DNA of 64,000 nt from Hypomyces perniciosus (GCA_008477525.1 SPDT01000002.1:1550001-1614000); one strand, 5' to 3'. Positions 25,360 to 38,980 are shown, counted from the first letter of the stretch. Notes: generated from the sequence alone by a model not told the origin. A program made the numbers and translations.

Positions 25360-26635
25360 GCTACTATACTAACATAAAGGGGACCCACCCTATAGACTCT
25401 ATAATCGCTATAGAGGCTTAACTCCAGGCCAACTTAGCTAACCCCTTTACTTTATATAAACCGTCTTAACACAGCAAGACAATCAATTCACAGAACTGGG
25501 TTATCTCATTCCGAGTAAAAGTTAACCCCGGCTTTAAACTTTTCGGATACTCTGGCCCTGTAAAACGGTTAACTTCGAAGGCGCAAGTTACCCAGTGCGG
25601 CAGATGCATAGGCTTCTATGACCTAAGTGTCACGACCCGACCATTATAAGAACGTGACATGGTACGTACCCGGAGGAACCTCGGATAGACAAACCAATCA
25701 GCATTGGATCACTTGGGTCACCACGAACTATAAAGTGATCCCAGTAAGCCAACGGAAGGACTCACCATGGATCATCAGGAAAACAGGTGTGATCTAAGGT
25801 GATCCACGATTATTCCCTTTGTATATATACGACTGGCTTGTCACTCATTTAGTATAGTTACTTAAACAGTCATTAATTAATTACATTCACTAGAACCGCC
25901 TGTTCTACAGAATCGTGACTACGTTACCCTGCTCAGTATTCATCCCTGACCTCTCTGTCAACATAAACCCACGAACCTCGGTTGATCCCTTGAGAATCAA
26001 CCCGGATCGTCACACTAAGAGCGTGCAGTTGCACGGAACGCTACTTGAGATGCGGCAAACCCGAGCACAGAGAATGCGCTAACCCTAAGCAGTATACTAA
26101 CTGCAATAGACCTTACCCGTCCAATACACTAAACTGCGCAGCACGCCCGAAGCACAAAGATAGCAGGATCAAACAGCCTACTAAAGACTAACTCCAGGCT
26201 ATACAGAAACTCGGAGCGGTCAAGTTCGCGGAGGCTAACTCAGGTATGCCTAAAGAAAGAACTAGAACCAGGACTATACTCTAGAGATCGGCCCGAGGTA
26301 AAGGCACCTGAGCCCTCTCGGCAGGCGCGGCGGGGGCGACTTAGGAACTGCATACAAAAGGCACTCCTACGCCTATACCTACACCCAACCCCCCCTCCGC
26401 GAGCGAGACAACCACCACAAACAGTAAAAAAGAGGGTATCCCTATACCCTTATCGCTAGCAAAAAGCTCTTTCGCCCTATAACCTAAGGGCCTAAGCCTC
26501 CGCCTAAGCCAGTCTCCTGCCCTATCCCTACTAGAGCCAGGAATCTCGATAGAATCCCCTATCTATATCCTATCGGATACCCTATCCCCACTAGTATCGA
26601 CTATCTAGGTCGCTGACGACGATACTAATATAGTT
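25360..26635 (+). mobile_element. LINE ORF1 (gag-like) remnant with zinc knuckles, split by a solo LTR
   Basis: Plus-strand remnant of a non-LTR retrotransposon first ORF. A Cys-rich RNA-binding region starts at 25596 (QCGRCIGF) and continues after the solo LTR at 26015-26150 with CGKPEHREC and CNRPYPSNTLNC followed by AARP, the usual CCHC knuckle pattern of Tad/I-type LINE gag proteins. Removing the LTR and one copy of its CTAAG duplication restores the frame exactly across the break (GAC CTA AGA GCG TGC). Downstream the frame decays with stops. The element is cut at 26635 by insertion of A2. This copy is much less AT-mutated than its neighbours. Confidence 0.75.
25628..26014. repeat. Solo LTR with perfect target duplication CTAAG
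   Basis: A 387-bp block starting TGTCACGACCC and ending GGATCGTCACA (near-complementary ends), flanked by CTAAG at 25623-25627 and 26015-26019. It interrupts a zinc-knuckle reading frame that resumes in phase. No internal element sequence remains, so it is the product of LTR-LTR recombination. It is GC-balanced and little affected by RIP, unlike LTR families A, B and C. Confidence 0.88.
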
Positions 26636-26797
26636 TGTTGGGGGTAACCGATATGCCTAACGCACCTGCATTTTTCTTGTTAGCTTATCCGAGAAAAGTC
26701 AGCTGTTTATTTAAGCAGCTACTAGGTTAGGAAAGCGCGAGAGTATAAAGATATATAGATAGACCTAGTTTAATACAAAGTAACCTTCTTCCCCTTT
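26636..26797 (+). repeat. Family A LTR, 5' piece
   Basis: First 162 bp of the A2 5' LTR. It begins TGTTGGGGGTAACC and includes GAGTATAAAG. It aligns with the complement of 19198-19037. It is broken at a CTTCTTCCCC(C)TTT sequence that recurs at 38126, the target duplication of LINE D. Confidence 0.85.
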
Positions 26798-26947
26798 TAT
26801 TTATTTGTTTGTTTATTTATTTTATTATTTATATCCACTAAGTAAACTAGTTATATAAATCCTTTATAGGCAATAGGATGTTAAGAGCTGGCGGCTTGCG
26901 CTGCTGTTTGCTGAGTTTTAATTTATAAAGGAAAAAAGGGTTAATTT

Positions 26948-27173
26948 TGTAACGGGTGTAGCCTAACTGGAAAGCACGCAGTTAGGGCACCTCTGTATTG
27001 TCTATCTATAGCTGAAGGAAGGAAGCTCTATACTAGCTACGTATATGTTATATAGTTGTGCGTATAGGGTTGTGGCCGAGGTGGTTTCCTAATTAGGTAA
27101 GCGGTCTAGTATTGGTTGTATTTCCGGATTCGGCGTAGTTGTGATTCCGGGAGATATGGCCTAACCTGTAATA
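26948..27173 (-). repeat. Family C LTR (3' LTR)
   Basis: 226 bp, + strand TGTAACGGG to an end mutated from GTGACA to GTAATA. It includes a tRNA-like stretch (TGGCCGAGGTGG at 27073-27084 and GTTGTGATTCC at 27138-27148) that is unusually GC-rich compared with the element interior. Confidence 0.9.
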
Positions 27174-30100
27174 TTACCCCCCTTTTTTACAGTGGCTTTC
27201 TCTTTAGGCGCTATTGCTTCGCTGGCGTATAGCTGTTAAGTGGCCTGTCGTTAGATTTAATTAGGCTATATTTAGATATATAGTTATTAAGGGCTGCTGT
27301 ATCTTTGAGTATATGTATTGGTTTTTAGGTTAGCTTTATATATCCTTTCCACTATATTAATGCTTTGCGGAAAGAGCTGCGACCTTGCCGCTTAGTCTTC
27401 GCGTAGAGGACCTCTTTAATTTCCTATTTATCCTCGCTATCTACTTATATCGGTGGTGGTTAAGGGTTGTCTAAAATCTGGCCCGGAAAAGGGTTATCGG
27501 CTGCTTTTTTTAGCAGGTTAATATAAAATCGCGGGTATATACTAATTAGTACGCCCAGTTCTACTATATAAAGGCTAATAACCTTTATTACTATATACTT
27601 ATAATATAAAGTATTAAGCTTTTTAGAAGGCTAGGGAGTATTATAGTTGCTAAGGTATAGCTAAACATTATCTTTTACCTTATATCTTTTAAAGGGGCCT
27701 CGCTACTAGTTTGCGGAGTCTTTATAGTGTTATTGCGTAGCAGTAAATGCTGCTTAGGTAAAAGCAGTTACTCTTTCTAGTCTTTTAACTACTTCTTTTA
27801 TAGCCTTCTCCTCCTAGTCCTTTAATCTAATAGCTTTATTTTCTTTTATATATAACTAGAGGGGTTTTATATAATAGCTATATTTAAAGAAAAAGGGGCT
27901 TATTTAAATAGCTGTATATTTGCAGTTATTTAAAGCTAGCTATACTGCTAGGAGGAGGTCTCTTTAATTGCTTTAAGAGTAGTCTATATATACTTTAAAG
28001 TATACTTAAATCTTTTAATTACTTTTTTCTAGTCTGCTATTAGTTTATAGGTAATATACTGTACTTAAGTGTTACTGGGTTCCTGCTAGTTTACAGAAAG
28101 CTCTCTAAAAGCAGCTAGTTTAATTAAATCTTTAATTGCTGACTATAAACTAGGGTATTTTATAGAACTAATAATAGTATTAAAAAAACCTTTTTATATA
28201 TACTTTTACCTCTATACTCTCTATTACTTTAAAGGTAATATTTTTAGTAAGCCGGTTAATAATAATTTAAAGGTATTGTACTTATATTAGTCCTATAGGT
28301 AATAGGTTAACTATAAAGTCTATAGTTAAGTTACTGTAGATATACTAGGGAATAGGTAGTAGTTTAAGGAGTTTTCGCTTATAGTTTCTCTATACTTTTC
28401 CTTTTTTATATATACTGCAGTTATAGAGGAATTATTAGACTATACTGCTAATTCCTAGCTAAAAAAACCTACAGGAAATAATAGCTAAGGTTTTATTACG
28501 ACCTAAATAGCCTAAGACTATAGCGTTATATTTTACTTATATAATATAAGTGCGCAGTGTTTTGCCTTCTTTTTCGGTTATAGCCGGTACTTAGATATAG
28601 TCTTAGAATATTAGTTTCTATTTTTTGTTAATTATATATTTTAATATTTATACTTTAAGTTAAAGGTCTATAGGGAGGGAGCGCTTTTCTTTTTTAACTG
28701 TAGTATATATTTATTAATATATTAAGTCTTTTTAAATTATTAGGTTTTATAGGTCCTATAGTTTTTCATTTCCGTTAAATATATGCATTAAAGGGAGATC
28801 AGTATTGCTATCCTTAAATTACTATATTGCTGGTGCAGCTAGGATAAATTGTATATAGCAGCTTAATTTACGTTTATTACCTTTACTAAATAGGAGGTTT
28901 TATTCCCTGCAGTTTAATTCATTAAGAGCGGCTACTTTATTGCCTAGCCTATATTAAATTATAAAATTAAATTAAAAAAGGAATTTTATTTAGTGTATTT
29001 ATTGTTTAGAGAGTTTCCTGCGCATTATAAAAAATTGCAAGTTTTTATAGTTTAAAATAACTATAAAGGGGTTACAGCTATATAGCTTTACTCTTTACTA
29101 TTTTAAATAATAAATTACTACTAGTATTTTTTTATTATAAATAGGATAATTATATTTAATAGGGCTTAGCTTTTATAAATAGTAAACTATAGTATAGCGT
29201 TTTTTTTTATTCTTTTATAAAAGGACTCCTTTTAAAGTGTATTTTAAATAATCTACTTTAATAAAAGTGCGTTTTATAGGATTTTAAGCTTATAGTATAA
29301 AGGCTTTAATAAAGAGGCATTTAAGCTTTTAAAAGGCTGCTTTTTTTATACCTTTCTACTAGAAAGGGGTCTTTTTTTTAGTTAGCTTTATAAGTAAATA
29401 GGCTATCTGAGAGAACTTAAAGATAAATATCTAGTAGTAATTAGCAAAGCTAAAGAAGCTTTAGACTTTTATTACTATTATAGGCGCCTGTTATTTATTA
29501 ATAGCTTACTGCTTTTAAGGTTACAGGCAATTCCTTTACCAGTATATATAATAAACCTAAAGTATTTAATCTCTTTTTGTATAAACATATACTTTTTAGG
29601 ATCTAGGTATAGCCTAATATCGGTAAAGGTATATAAAACTTGCCAGACCTTTTTTATATAGTCTTTTTATAACCTATCAGTATAGATTAAGATATTATTA
29701 AGGTATATAGATGTAAAGTCGTTTAAAAAGGGGTATAGTATTTAGTTAATATACTGTTAGAATACTATTAGTGCGTTAATAAGTTTAAATAGAACTACCC
29801 GCTATTTATATAGGCTATAGCGTATATAGAATACAGTTTTATATTCTTCTCTTTTTACAACTTTAATTTTATAGCATACAGCTATTATATTTAGCTTTAT
29901 AAACTATTTTACTTTTATAAAACTGTTAAGGGTTTCGGAAAAAAGGGGAAAGGGGTAGCAATTTTACTGTATTATTGCATTTAAGGCGCAGTAGTTTATA
30001 TAAAAGCGAATTCCTTTTTTAGGTTTCTGGATAAAAAGGATAAAGGCTGCAGCAGTTAAGCTACTAACTTAAATAAATCCTTTATTAAGTAAATTAAGGA

Positions 30101-32135
30101 GGGTTTTCTATAATATTAATAGTTCTTTATATAATATACTATAAAGGGGGCTTTAAAGGAGTTTTAGTTTTTTACTGTAATTATTGGCTTTTAAGGGAAT
30201 TTATAAATTAACTTTAAGGCAGTATAGTAGAAGCTTAGTAGTTTCTTTTATAGAGAATAGTAAATAAAACTTTTTATATAGTTTAGGGGGAATATATTCC
30301 TAGGGATTTATAGGTTTTTTAAGTTAAAGTGCTTTTTAATATTAAATAAGCTAATAGTTTAAAGGAAATATACTTCCTTTTTGCTATTCTTTTTAATGCA
30401 GCAGTATTCTGTTTATAATATTAAAGCTAATATAAGCCGGGCTTTTTATATAGCTTTAATATTCCTAGGCTCCTCTTTATCTGTAAATTATAGCTGTAAG
30501 CTGGCTTTTCTATAGTTAACTTCCTTTTTAACTATATTATATACTACCTAGTTAGCCTTAGCTTAAGGCTTACCGAAGATTAGGTTATAGTCTAGTTTAT
30601 CTATTATATAAATATATTAATGTTTAATATAGCTGTATAGATCTAGGTAAATAATAGCAATATAGCTGGTTTTTACCTTTTTATAGATTTCGATAAATGT
30701 CTTAATCTTCCTTTTAGTGATTTTAATCTGCAAGAGGTATAACTTTTAGGTAAAGGAGGAGTTTATAATAGTATAAAGGTTATAGCCAGTATTGAATAGT
30801 GCTGTAATAAGTGTATTCTTTATTTTAGCTTATAATATTACTGATTTGCCGGTTATTTACTCTTTAAACTCTTTTTATCCCTTTAATTCTTCTTTTATAG
30901 GCTTTAATGCCTGACTTTATATTAAAGTTAATCTTTTAATTTATTATTAAAGTTACTGTCTTCTTTACTATTAGTATATCAGTTATTATTATTAGACTCA
31001 CAGTCAGCGATCTAACCTAATATACTTAAGCTCTATAGCCTTTCTTGCAAAACCAGACAATATATCCCTTTTTCCTGTAATAGTAATATATAGTCTCTTT
31101 AGCAGTATTTGCCTTACTCGCTAAAAAGCTGCGTTAGCGCTGGTTCTTTATATAGTTTATGCCCTTTATCTAGGTATTACCCTCTTTATTAACTATTTAT
31201 ATATAGTCTTTTAAAGTGCAATATAGTTAAGGCTTATTATATTTTTTCTGCTAAAAGTAGCCTATTAAAGCGGCTCCTACATTCTATTAGTCTAGATTTA
31301 ATTATTTAATACAGCTAGCAATATCCTAGACTTTAGTAAACTATTTACTATAAATAAGCAGCAGGTCTATTATTATTAAGCGGAATTATAGCTCTAAAGA
31401 TAATACTCTTTTAAAGAAAATAATCTTAATTTAGTTAACTTAGTTATTACTGCCTATTTTAAAAAGCTTTTATTTAAAGTAAAGAAAGAAAAATAAAAGT
31501 AAAGTTTTATTTCTTTATTTAAAAGTATATAGCTTTTATACAGTTTAGTTCTAAAGTTTTTAATCTTTATAGGTATAGTCTAGGTATTATATAAATTCTA
31601 TTAGGTTATAGTTCCTGTTAGTTCCTTTTAATATATAAAAGGTAGCAATTACCTGCTTAGGTATAGCATTTAAGTAAAAGTTAATAAAATACTATTATTC
31701 TTTATTGCTATTATAGAATTCTTTATTAAGTTTAAGCTTTTTGCGTATATTTTACGCCTATATAGTATACTCCTTTTACTTTCCTAAGAATTTAAATAAG
31801 TTAAAAAGTAGCTTCCTTTTAACTTTAAAAGCTTATATAAACTCTATTATAAAGGTTAATATAGGCTTTATAGTTACAGCCTACGCAAGTTTGTATTTAA
31901 GTTATAGAAGGAATAATATCTTATTTTCTTAGCTATTTAGCCTTTAAATTACTAATGCTATAGAGTTTAGCTTTTTTATTAATGCAGCTATTTATTCCTA
32001 TAAAGGTAGAATAGCTTACTTAATCTGCGACTATATATTATCGCCTTTAAAGGCTTAGTCTTTAAAATTCGCTATTTTCCTTTTGCAGTAAAAGTTCCGT
32101 TACTTACTGGCTAGGTAGTAGCTGAGCTATAGATA

Positions 32136-32361
32136 TATAATAGGTGTAGCCTAACTGGAAAGCATGCAGTTAGGGCACCTCTATATTGTCTATCTATAGC
32201 TAAAGGAAAGAAGCTTTATACTAGCTATATATACGTTATATAGTTGTGCGTATAGGGTTATGGCTGAGGTGGTTTCCTAATTAGGCAAGCGGTTTAGTAT
32301 TGGTTGTATTTCCGGATTCGGCGTAGTTGTGATTCCGGGAGATATGGCCTAGCCTGTGACA
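32136..32361 (-). repeat. Family C LTR (5' LTR)
   Basis: 226-bp partner of 26948-27173. Here the left end is mutated (TATAATAGG) and the right end intact (GTGACA). The tRNA-like stretch recurs at 32261-32272 and 32326-32336. Confidence 0.9.
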
Positions 32362-35300
32362 AATTTAAGTAATATTAATCTATTTCCGCTAAAGGAGGAC
32401 TATAAAGGTCCGCTTCCTTTACTAGTTTCTAAAAGGCTTTACTTTTTATAGGTTTAAATAAATAAAAAAAGGGGGTCTCTTTTAAAGGGATATTTAAAAA
32501 AAAAGCCTTAATTATTTTATATTCTATAAAATAGCTTTATTTCTTTAATTTACTGCATTTATAAATAAACTCTTTATTATATTTAAAATGTTTATAATAT
32601 TCCTAAAAGTCTCTATATCTTAATCCTTCCGCTAAAAGCTTATAAAAGATAAAGTATAAAATCTTGAATTCTAAAAGGGAAGCTAAAGCTTTAAATCCTT
32701 AATATTTATAGCCCTTTAAGGTTTTATTAAATAGATTTTACTCTTTTACTTTTATAACTTTTTTTTTTAATTTATTTTTTAATATATATAATTATAGCTT
32801 AATTTTATAGTATAATAAAGAAAATTGTATTTTATTTAATTAAATAATTAACTTATTTATTACCTATAATATCTTTATATTTTAAAGTTTATAAAATAAA
32901 AGTTTTATAAAGTAAAATATTTTATATTAATTTCTAGAAATATATATATATTCTTTATATTAAAGGGGGGGATTTATTAAATAGTTTATTAATAATTAAT
33001 AAATTATTTAAAAAAGGAAAGCTATTTAAATTATATAATTTTCCTTTATATATTTAAATATTAACTTTATAGGGTTTAAAGCAGCCTATACCTTTATATT
33101 ATAAACCTTTATATTATTCAAATATTTAATATGTATAATTACTTTTACTTTATAATAAATAACTGCTTTTTAATTTATATTCCCTTTAATTTAAAACCTA
33201 TTAAAATAGGCTAAAATTAAATAAAGGGGGAGGGATGTAATTATTTTTAAATATTTCTGTACTATAATTAATTTACTTATACCTTTTAAATTAAAATCAA
33301 AAAGAATATATAAAAACCTTTTAATAAAAAGTATAGGTTTAATAGTTTTATTAATTAAAGCAGTAATATATTAAAATTTAATTTATAATAGCTAAAAAGG
33401 GAGTTTTTTATTAATATATTAACTAATTAAATAATTTTAATTTAATCCTGTAAATCTTACTATATATTTAAATTATATTTAAGCTAAGGCGATATTAATT
33501 AAGGGGACTTTTTACTTTTTATATAAAATAGGAATATTTATAGTCTTAAATTAAAAAGACTGCTTTTACTATAGCTTTAAAAGCTTTATTTATTTTATTT
33601 ATTAAATTAACTATTTTTACATTTATTTATTTAATAAGGTTAATTTATTATTATTATTTATACTTTAATTACTATATTTTTATTTTATATAAAATAATAA
33701 AGAAGATATAAGCTTTTATAGTTTATATTATAAGTTTAAAATGTAAACCTTTTTAAGTCTTATTAAATAATTTAAAAACGTTAAAGACTTTATATACTTT
33801 ACCTATAAATATTTTTATATATTTCTTAAAGAAAAAGCTTTAAATTACAGTAAACCTTTAACTATTAAATATCTTTTAAGCTAAATTAGTTTTCTTTTTA
33901 TTATAATATTTTTTTTATATATTTACCCTTTTATATAATAAAACTATAGTAATTTAATTTTAATATAATTAAAGAATATTATATTTTTTACTCTTTTTTT
34001 TAATATTTTATTCAATATTTATTCTATAAAAATAACTATTTTTTAGATAAATTTATTTATAATAAATATAGTAATATTATTAATAAATTTAAAGTGAAAT
34101 TATAAATCTTGAAGTTAAAGGATTAGGTTAAAGTATAATATTAATATAATAAAAGAGATAAAGGACTTTTATAAAGCGCTGTATTTAAAGGTAAAGTTTA
34201 ATAAATTAAATTTCTTTTTTTATAAATAAAAGCAGTTTTATTATTTATAAAAAACTTTATTTATTTTATAAATTAAATAAACTAGCTTTATTATTTAAGC
34301 TATAAAACTAATTTATTTTTTATAATAATATTAAAGGCTTTAAAGATATTAAAAGTAAATAAAGTTATAACCTCTTTTGTATTTAAAGTAACTTTAATAT
34401 TATAAATTAGGCAGGTAATTAAATTTATAGCTACTTTTTTAAAAAAGGCTTTAAAGTACTACTTTAAAAAGATTTTATATTTAAATACTAAAAGGGATAC
34501 CTTTTTTATAAATAGCCCTTTAAAGCCTTTTTTATATAAAATAATAGTAAAATAGGCCTAAAAGCTTTATAAATTATATTGTTAAATTGATTAAGTTTAA
34601 GGATAATAGTAATTTTGGCGCTTTTAAAAGGGAGGGGGTAATATTTTAATTTAAAGTAGCCTTTGAAAAGATTTATAATAAACTTTTTAATAGCAGGCTA
34701 TATATAGTATAAAGGATAATTAATATATTATTTATATTAAGTGCAGTATTTCCTATTTTAATTATAGCTTTTTTTACTATTTCTTTAATAACTATTTTAT
34801 TTTATAGTATTTAAGGGTTTTTTAGTATTTAAGGTTTTTATAAAGTTTTAATATTTTTTCTAATTCTTTTTTATTACAGTAGGCGTTTTTTAAAGAAGGC
34901 TATTTACTTTTTATGGTTTAAAATACTTTTGTTACTATTTATTAAAAAAGGGGGTTAAAATTAATTTATAGCTTTATATTATTTAACTCCCTATTAAATA
35001 CTTTTATTTAAATTAACATTAACTATAATTGTATTTTAATAATTATATTTTTTATATTTAATTATATTATATATTCTTTTTTTTTAAATTTATTCATTCA
35101 TTTTAAAAGGTATTATAATAAAAGCTAAATAAACTATTTAATAATCTTTATTTTATTAAAAGGTATTATATTTATTTTAATATCTCTTTTCATTTATTAA
35201 TTATATATAGTCTATAAAAAGGCTTTAAAATACTTATATAGCTGCATTTAAGTCTTTCTTAATTAAATTAATTATCTTTACTTTTAAAAAGAGCTAGGTA

Positions 35301-38125
35301 TATATATATATTAATTGGCTAAACTTTTATAGGCTTTTAAAAAGGATATATTTCTTTCCTGCGCTAGCTATTAGCCTAATAAAGCTTAAAAGTATAGTAA
35401 TAACTATATAATAGTTTAAAACTATATTTAAGGTTTTTATAATAGTTAATAATAATATAAAGCAATTACAGAAAATAAAGTTAATATATTTTCTAAAATC
35501 TTTTATAAAGGTATTTATAAAGGTAAAAACTAAGTTATATTTATTAGCCTATTTAATTAATTTATTATTTATAATATTTAAAATTTAATTTAATTACTAT
35601 ATTTAATATAATATATTAAAGTCTTTTATAATAATTAAATTTAAAAAGGGTTAGCTTTATTTTTTAAAGGCTTTTATTGCAGTATATAAAGAAACTTTAT
35701 CATGAATATTAATAATAATATAACTATAGACTTTTATTTAATAAATATAATTACTTTTTAATTTTAAAGGTAAGAGTTATTAATATAATAAATTTAATAA
35801 TCTTTTAATATATAAAGATAAAAGGTTTAGTTTTTTTTTCAATTATTAAATAGGTTAAATATTTAAAACTTAAAGTAAAATTTTATTTATCTTTTAATTA
35901 ATATAGTATTTTAATAAATTTATAGTTTTTAAATAAATATAATATTCAAGCTATTTCTTTAAGTTAATAAAAGGGCTATATTATAATACTATTTTTATTT
36001 TTTTATATTAACTTAAAAGATTTTTAAGTTAAAATCTTTTTAATAGTTTTAATAAAGTTTATTATTTATAAATTAAATTTATAAAGTTTATTTCCTTTAA
36101 AGGATTCCTTTAAAGTATTATTTATAGTATTATTTAAACTAATAACCTTGACTGTAAAATAGGCTAGTAAACCCTTTTTTAATAAACTATTAAAGATATT
36201 AATTAAATTAATTTTATTTTAAAAAGGCGTTATTATAAAGGTAAAGGGTATTATCCTATTTAAAGGGAAAATTCTTTAAATCTAGGCTTTAAGAACAATA
36301 AAAAATCTAGCTAAAGCAGTTTAAAGAGTTCCTTTTTTAAATATACTTAATTTAAGTTTAAAGGTAAATAGGGTAAGGTTCTTTTTCCAGAATTCTTAAA
36401 TCTTAAGTTCTTTAATACTTTTATATTATTTTTAATAGTTAAATATATATAATAATTTAAAGTATTAAGTTAATAAGGTTTAAGGCAGTTAATATATTTA
36501 ATAAAATTATTATAGTTTTTATTTTTATTAATATCTTAAAAAACAAATTTACTATACTCTTTATATTATATAACTTTAAGATATTTTTAAAAGTTATAAA
36601 AGCTAAAGTATATATTATATTAAATTACCCATACGTTTTAAATTTAAAGTTTTATTAAAGCTAAATAATCAAAAAGTTTAAAGCCTATTTTAATTTCCGT
36701 TTTAAAGGCAATAAAGTAATAGTAAATATTTATAATTTTATTAAAAGGGGCCTTTTAATAAAAGATTAAAAGTTTTTTAAGCCTAATACTTTTTTAAGCT
36801 TTAATTAAAATTAATATATTAATAGGGAAAGTATTTAAAGTATTAATATAGTATATAAAAATACTTTATATAAAAAGACTCTTTTATATATATATTTCTT
36901 TAATCTTTAAGCTATTAACTTTTCTCGTTAAGCTTAAACTTAAGATTTTCTATTTAGTATTTTTTTTATTAACTTTTAATATAAAACTTAACTTTATTTT
37001 TTAAAAGTAAATAATATCTTTATTTTTAAGCTTTTTAATTTTAATAATTTCTTATTTAGCTTTAATAATAATAACTTTCTTTTAATTATAGTTTAAAGGG
37101 ATTTAAAAAAAGATTTTATTATTAAATTTTTTGAAAGTTATATTTTATTTAAAAAGAATTTTATAATAAAAGCTAGCTTTTTATTATTTTATAAAGTAAA
37201 TTTATTTTCTTTTTTATTAAAAGGTTTTTATTTATACTTTTAAGTATAATTATAGCTTATTTAATTTACTTTATACTATTAATTATTAATAAAGCGTTTA
37301 AATTAATTTAAATTACAAGGTAAAGTTAAATTTAATATTGCTTATTATTTTAAGAAGTCTTTTTATTAATTAGCTATATAGTTATTAATTGAAATAAAAA
37401 AGGATTTTTATTTAATTCTTTAAAGTTTATAAAGGCTTTTAAAAAAAGGCCTTTAAATGTATTAATAAATATTTTATTTATTTATAAAGCAGTTAAAAAT
37501 AATATTTTCTTTAATATTTAGTTAAATAGTTATTAATAATTTAAGCTATTGAAAATAAAACTTTTTATTTAACTTTTTAAATTATATTAATTTTTTTAAT
37601 TTATATATAGACTTTATAAACTATAGTAAACTATTTATTATTATTAAAGGCAGGTACTTTTATTAACCTACTTTAAAGGGAAAAAGAAAAGCCTTTTTAA
37701 GTCCCTTTTAAAAAAAGAAAAATATTAAGTTTTATATTAAAACTAAATTTAAATTTCAAGATATTAATTTTAATGTAGTTATTATTAATGCAGTGTTTTT
37801 TAAGCGTAAATAGGAGGACTATAGTCCCTTTTTATCCTAGAAGTAAAAGAGTACCCTTTTTCTTAAATCGCTAAACTACTGCCTGCCTAGCAGTAATAAA
37901 GTTTAATTATCTTTAGTTGACTTAAAGTCTAATAGTATTTACTATCTTTCTTTAAATATTTAAAAAGGGTAAAGGAGCTTTATTAAGCTTGTTTTTCTTA
38001 ATAGCTAGTTAAAAGGTTATGAATTTTAGTGAGTAGGCACCTAAAAGGTAGGGTACCTGTAGGTGTAGGAGGGAAGCTTGTATCTAAATCAGGTGGAAGA
38101 ATATCTCAAAAAGACAGTTCAAGAT

Positions 38126-38395
38126 ACTTCTTCCCCCTTTAATATATAACCTTATATATAACTTTATAGCCGCTAAGGCGTATAAAGGTAACTGTTAGTG
38201 ACTTTTAGTTGCTGGCATTATAATTAAATAATCTGCAATATCTTTTAGTCTTTATATTACTTGATTGCTGCTTTGTGGTTCTGTTAAGAGCGCGGTTCCC
38301 GCGCTTGATACTAGTTGTTGTGTGTGGGTGTATGTGTTTTTGTATGTGTATGTTTTTGTGTGTGTGTGCTTAGGAGTGTTAATTCCCCCTCAACA
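38126..38395 (+). repeat. Family A LTR, 3' piece
   Basis: Remaining part of the A2 5' LTR. It resumes at CTTCTTCCCCCTTT and ends CCCCCTCAACA. It contains the conserved GAGCGCGGTTCCCGCGC block and a (TG)-rich stretch near 38320-38370. Followed by the primer-binding sequence TGGTGACCGAG. Confidence 0.85.
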
Positions 38396-38718
38396 AAACT
38401 GGTGACCGAGATAGGGGGAAATTTCGGGGATTGCATTTTAAAAAGTAATTGCTAAAGGCACTGCCACTAAAACCTACCCTTATTTAACTACTAATAGAAT
38501 TACAGGCTGACCTTAGTAAGTCTCTGTATAAATATAAGACAATTCGCTAAGGGAAATAGCCTAAACCCCTTTCTGCAACCATTTAATATAGATGAGTATA
38601 TTACCTGACTCTGAAAATGTAGGTTATTTAGTTGCAATTTCCGAAAAAGATATTAGGATTAGTTAACTTAAGCGTAACGCGCCAAAATACAATAAAAGAG
38701 CGGAATCTCGAGAAACTA

Positions 38719-38980
38719 TATCAAAGACCCTCTTTAGGGCAGACAGATCGGGCAAGGGGCTGCGACCCTAAGGAAGAGTAGAGGAGGTTAAAGAGCAATC
38801 ACTTAAAGGAGAAATAAGCGCTAATAAGCAGGTAATAAGCCAGAAACTAATAGTTAAATATAACAGTAATAATTTACTAGTTTTTAAAGTTCTATATCTT
38901 TAAAAACTATAATTACGTTTATATATATATTCTAGCCTATATAATATTATAAAAGCTTTAAAGCTTTTAGTCTTTTAATA
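38719..38980 (-). repeat. Family B LTR (3' LTR of B2)
   Basis: 262 bp. The left + strand end has mutated from TGTCAGAGACC to TATCAAAGACC and the right end from CTAACA to TTAATA. Its left half is still GC-rich, its right half strongly mutated. Confidence 0.85.

Larger units (their letters stand above)
26948..32361 (-). mobile_element. Ty3/Gypsy chromovirus C nested in LINE D
   Basis: A complete 5414-bp LTR element with two 226-bp LTRs (26948-27173, 32136-32361) and the exact 5-bp duplication AATTT (26943-26947, 32362-32366). A purine tract (complement of 27177-27188) beside the left LTR fixes minus orientation. Readable minus-strand parts, in order: a degraded Gag zinc knuckle (about 31095-31039), reverse transcriptase (30090-29820; AAAFILFIQKPKKGIRFYI, YCALNAI, SETLN, KTVFYT), and near the 3' end a chromodomain (about 27420-27325; EIKEVLYAKTKRQG, then WKGY). 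The order gag, RT, (integrase), chromodomain is that of fungal chromoviruses. Numerous stops make it inactive. Confidence 0.9.
26798..38125 (-). mobile_element. LINE D (Tad/I-like non-LTR element), RIP-degraded, split by element C
   Basis: The host of element C: 26798-26947 plus 32362-38125, about 5.9 kb, inserted into the A2 LTR. On the minus strand it ends in an A-rich tail (AAATAAATAAACAAACAAAT) immediately followed by the target sequence, and the same 13-14 bp target recurs at its other end (38126), as expected for target-primed insertion. The end of its last ORF is readable on the minus strand at 32440-32375: S-K-A-F-stop-KLVKEADLYSPPLAEID-stop. This matches the end of the LINE fragment at 48264-48683 (SEAFQKLVEEVNPYGPPLQDID). 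The internal stop TAG stands where that copy has a CAG Gln codon, exactly a RIP C-to-T change. The rest is too mutated to parse. Confidence 0.75.

Noticed and set aside
31741..31932. 63-codon frame inside element C
   Set aside because: Antisense to the element and made of RIP-biased codons; chance opening in AT-rich DNA.
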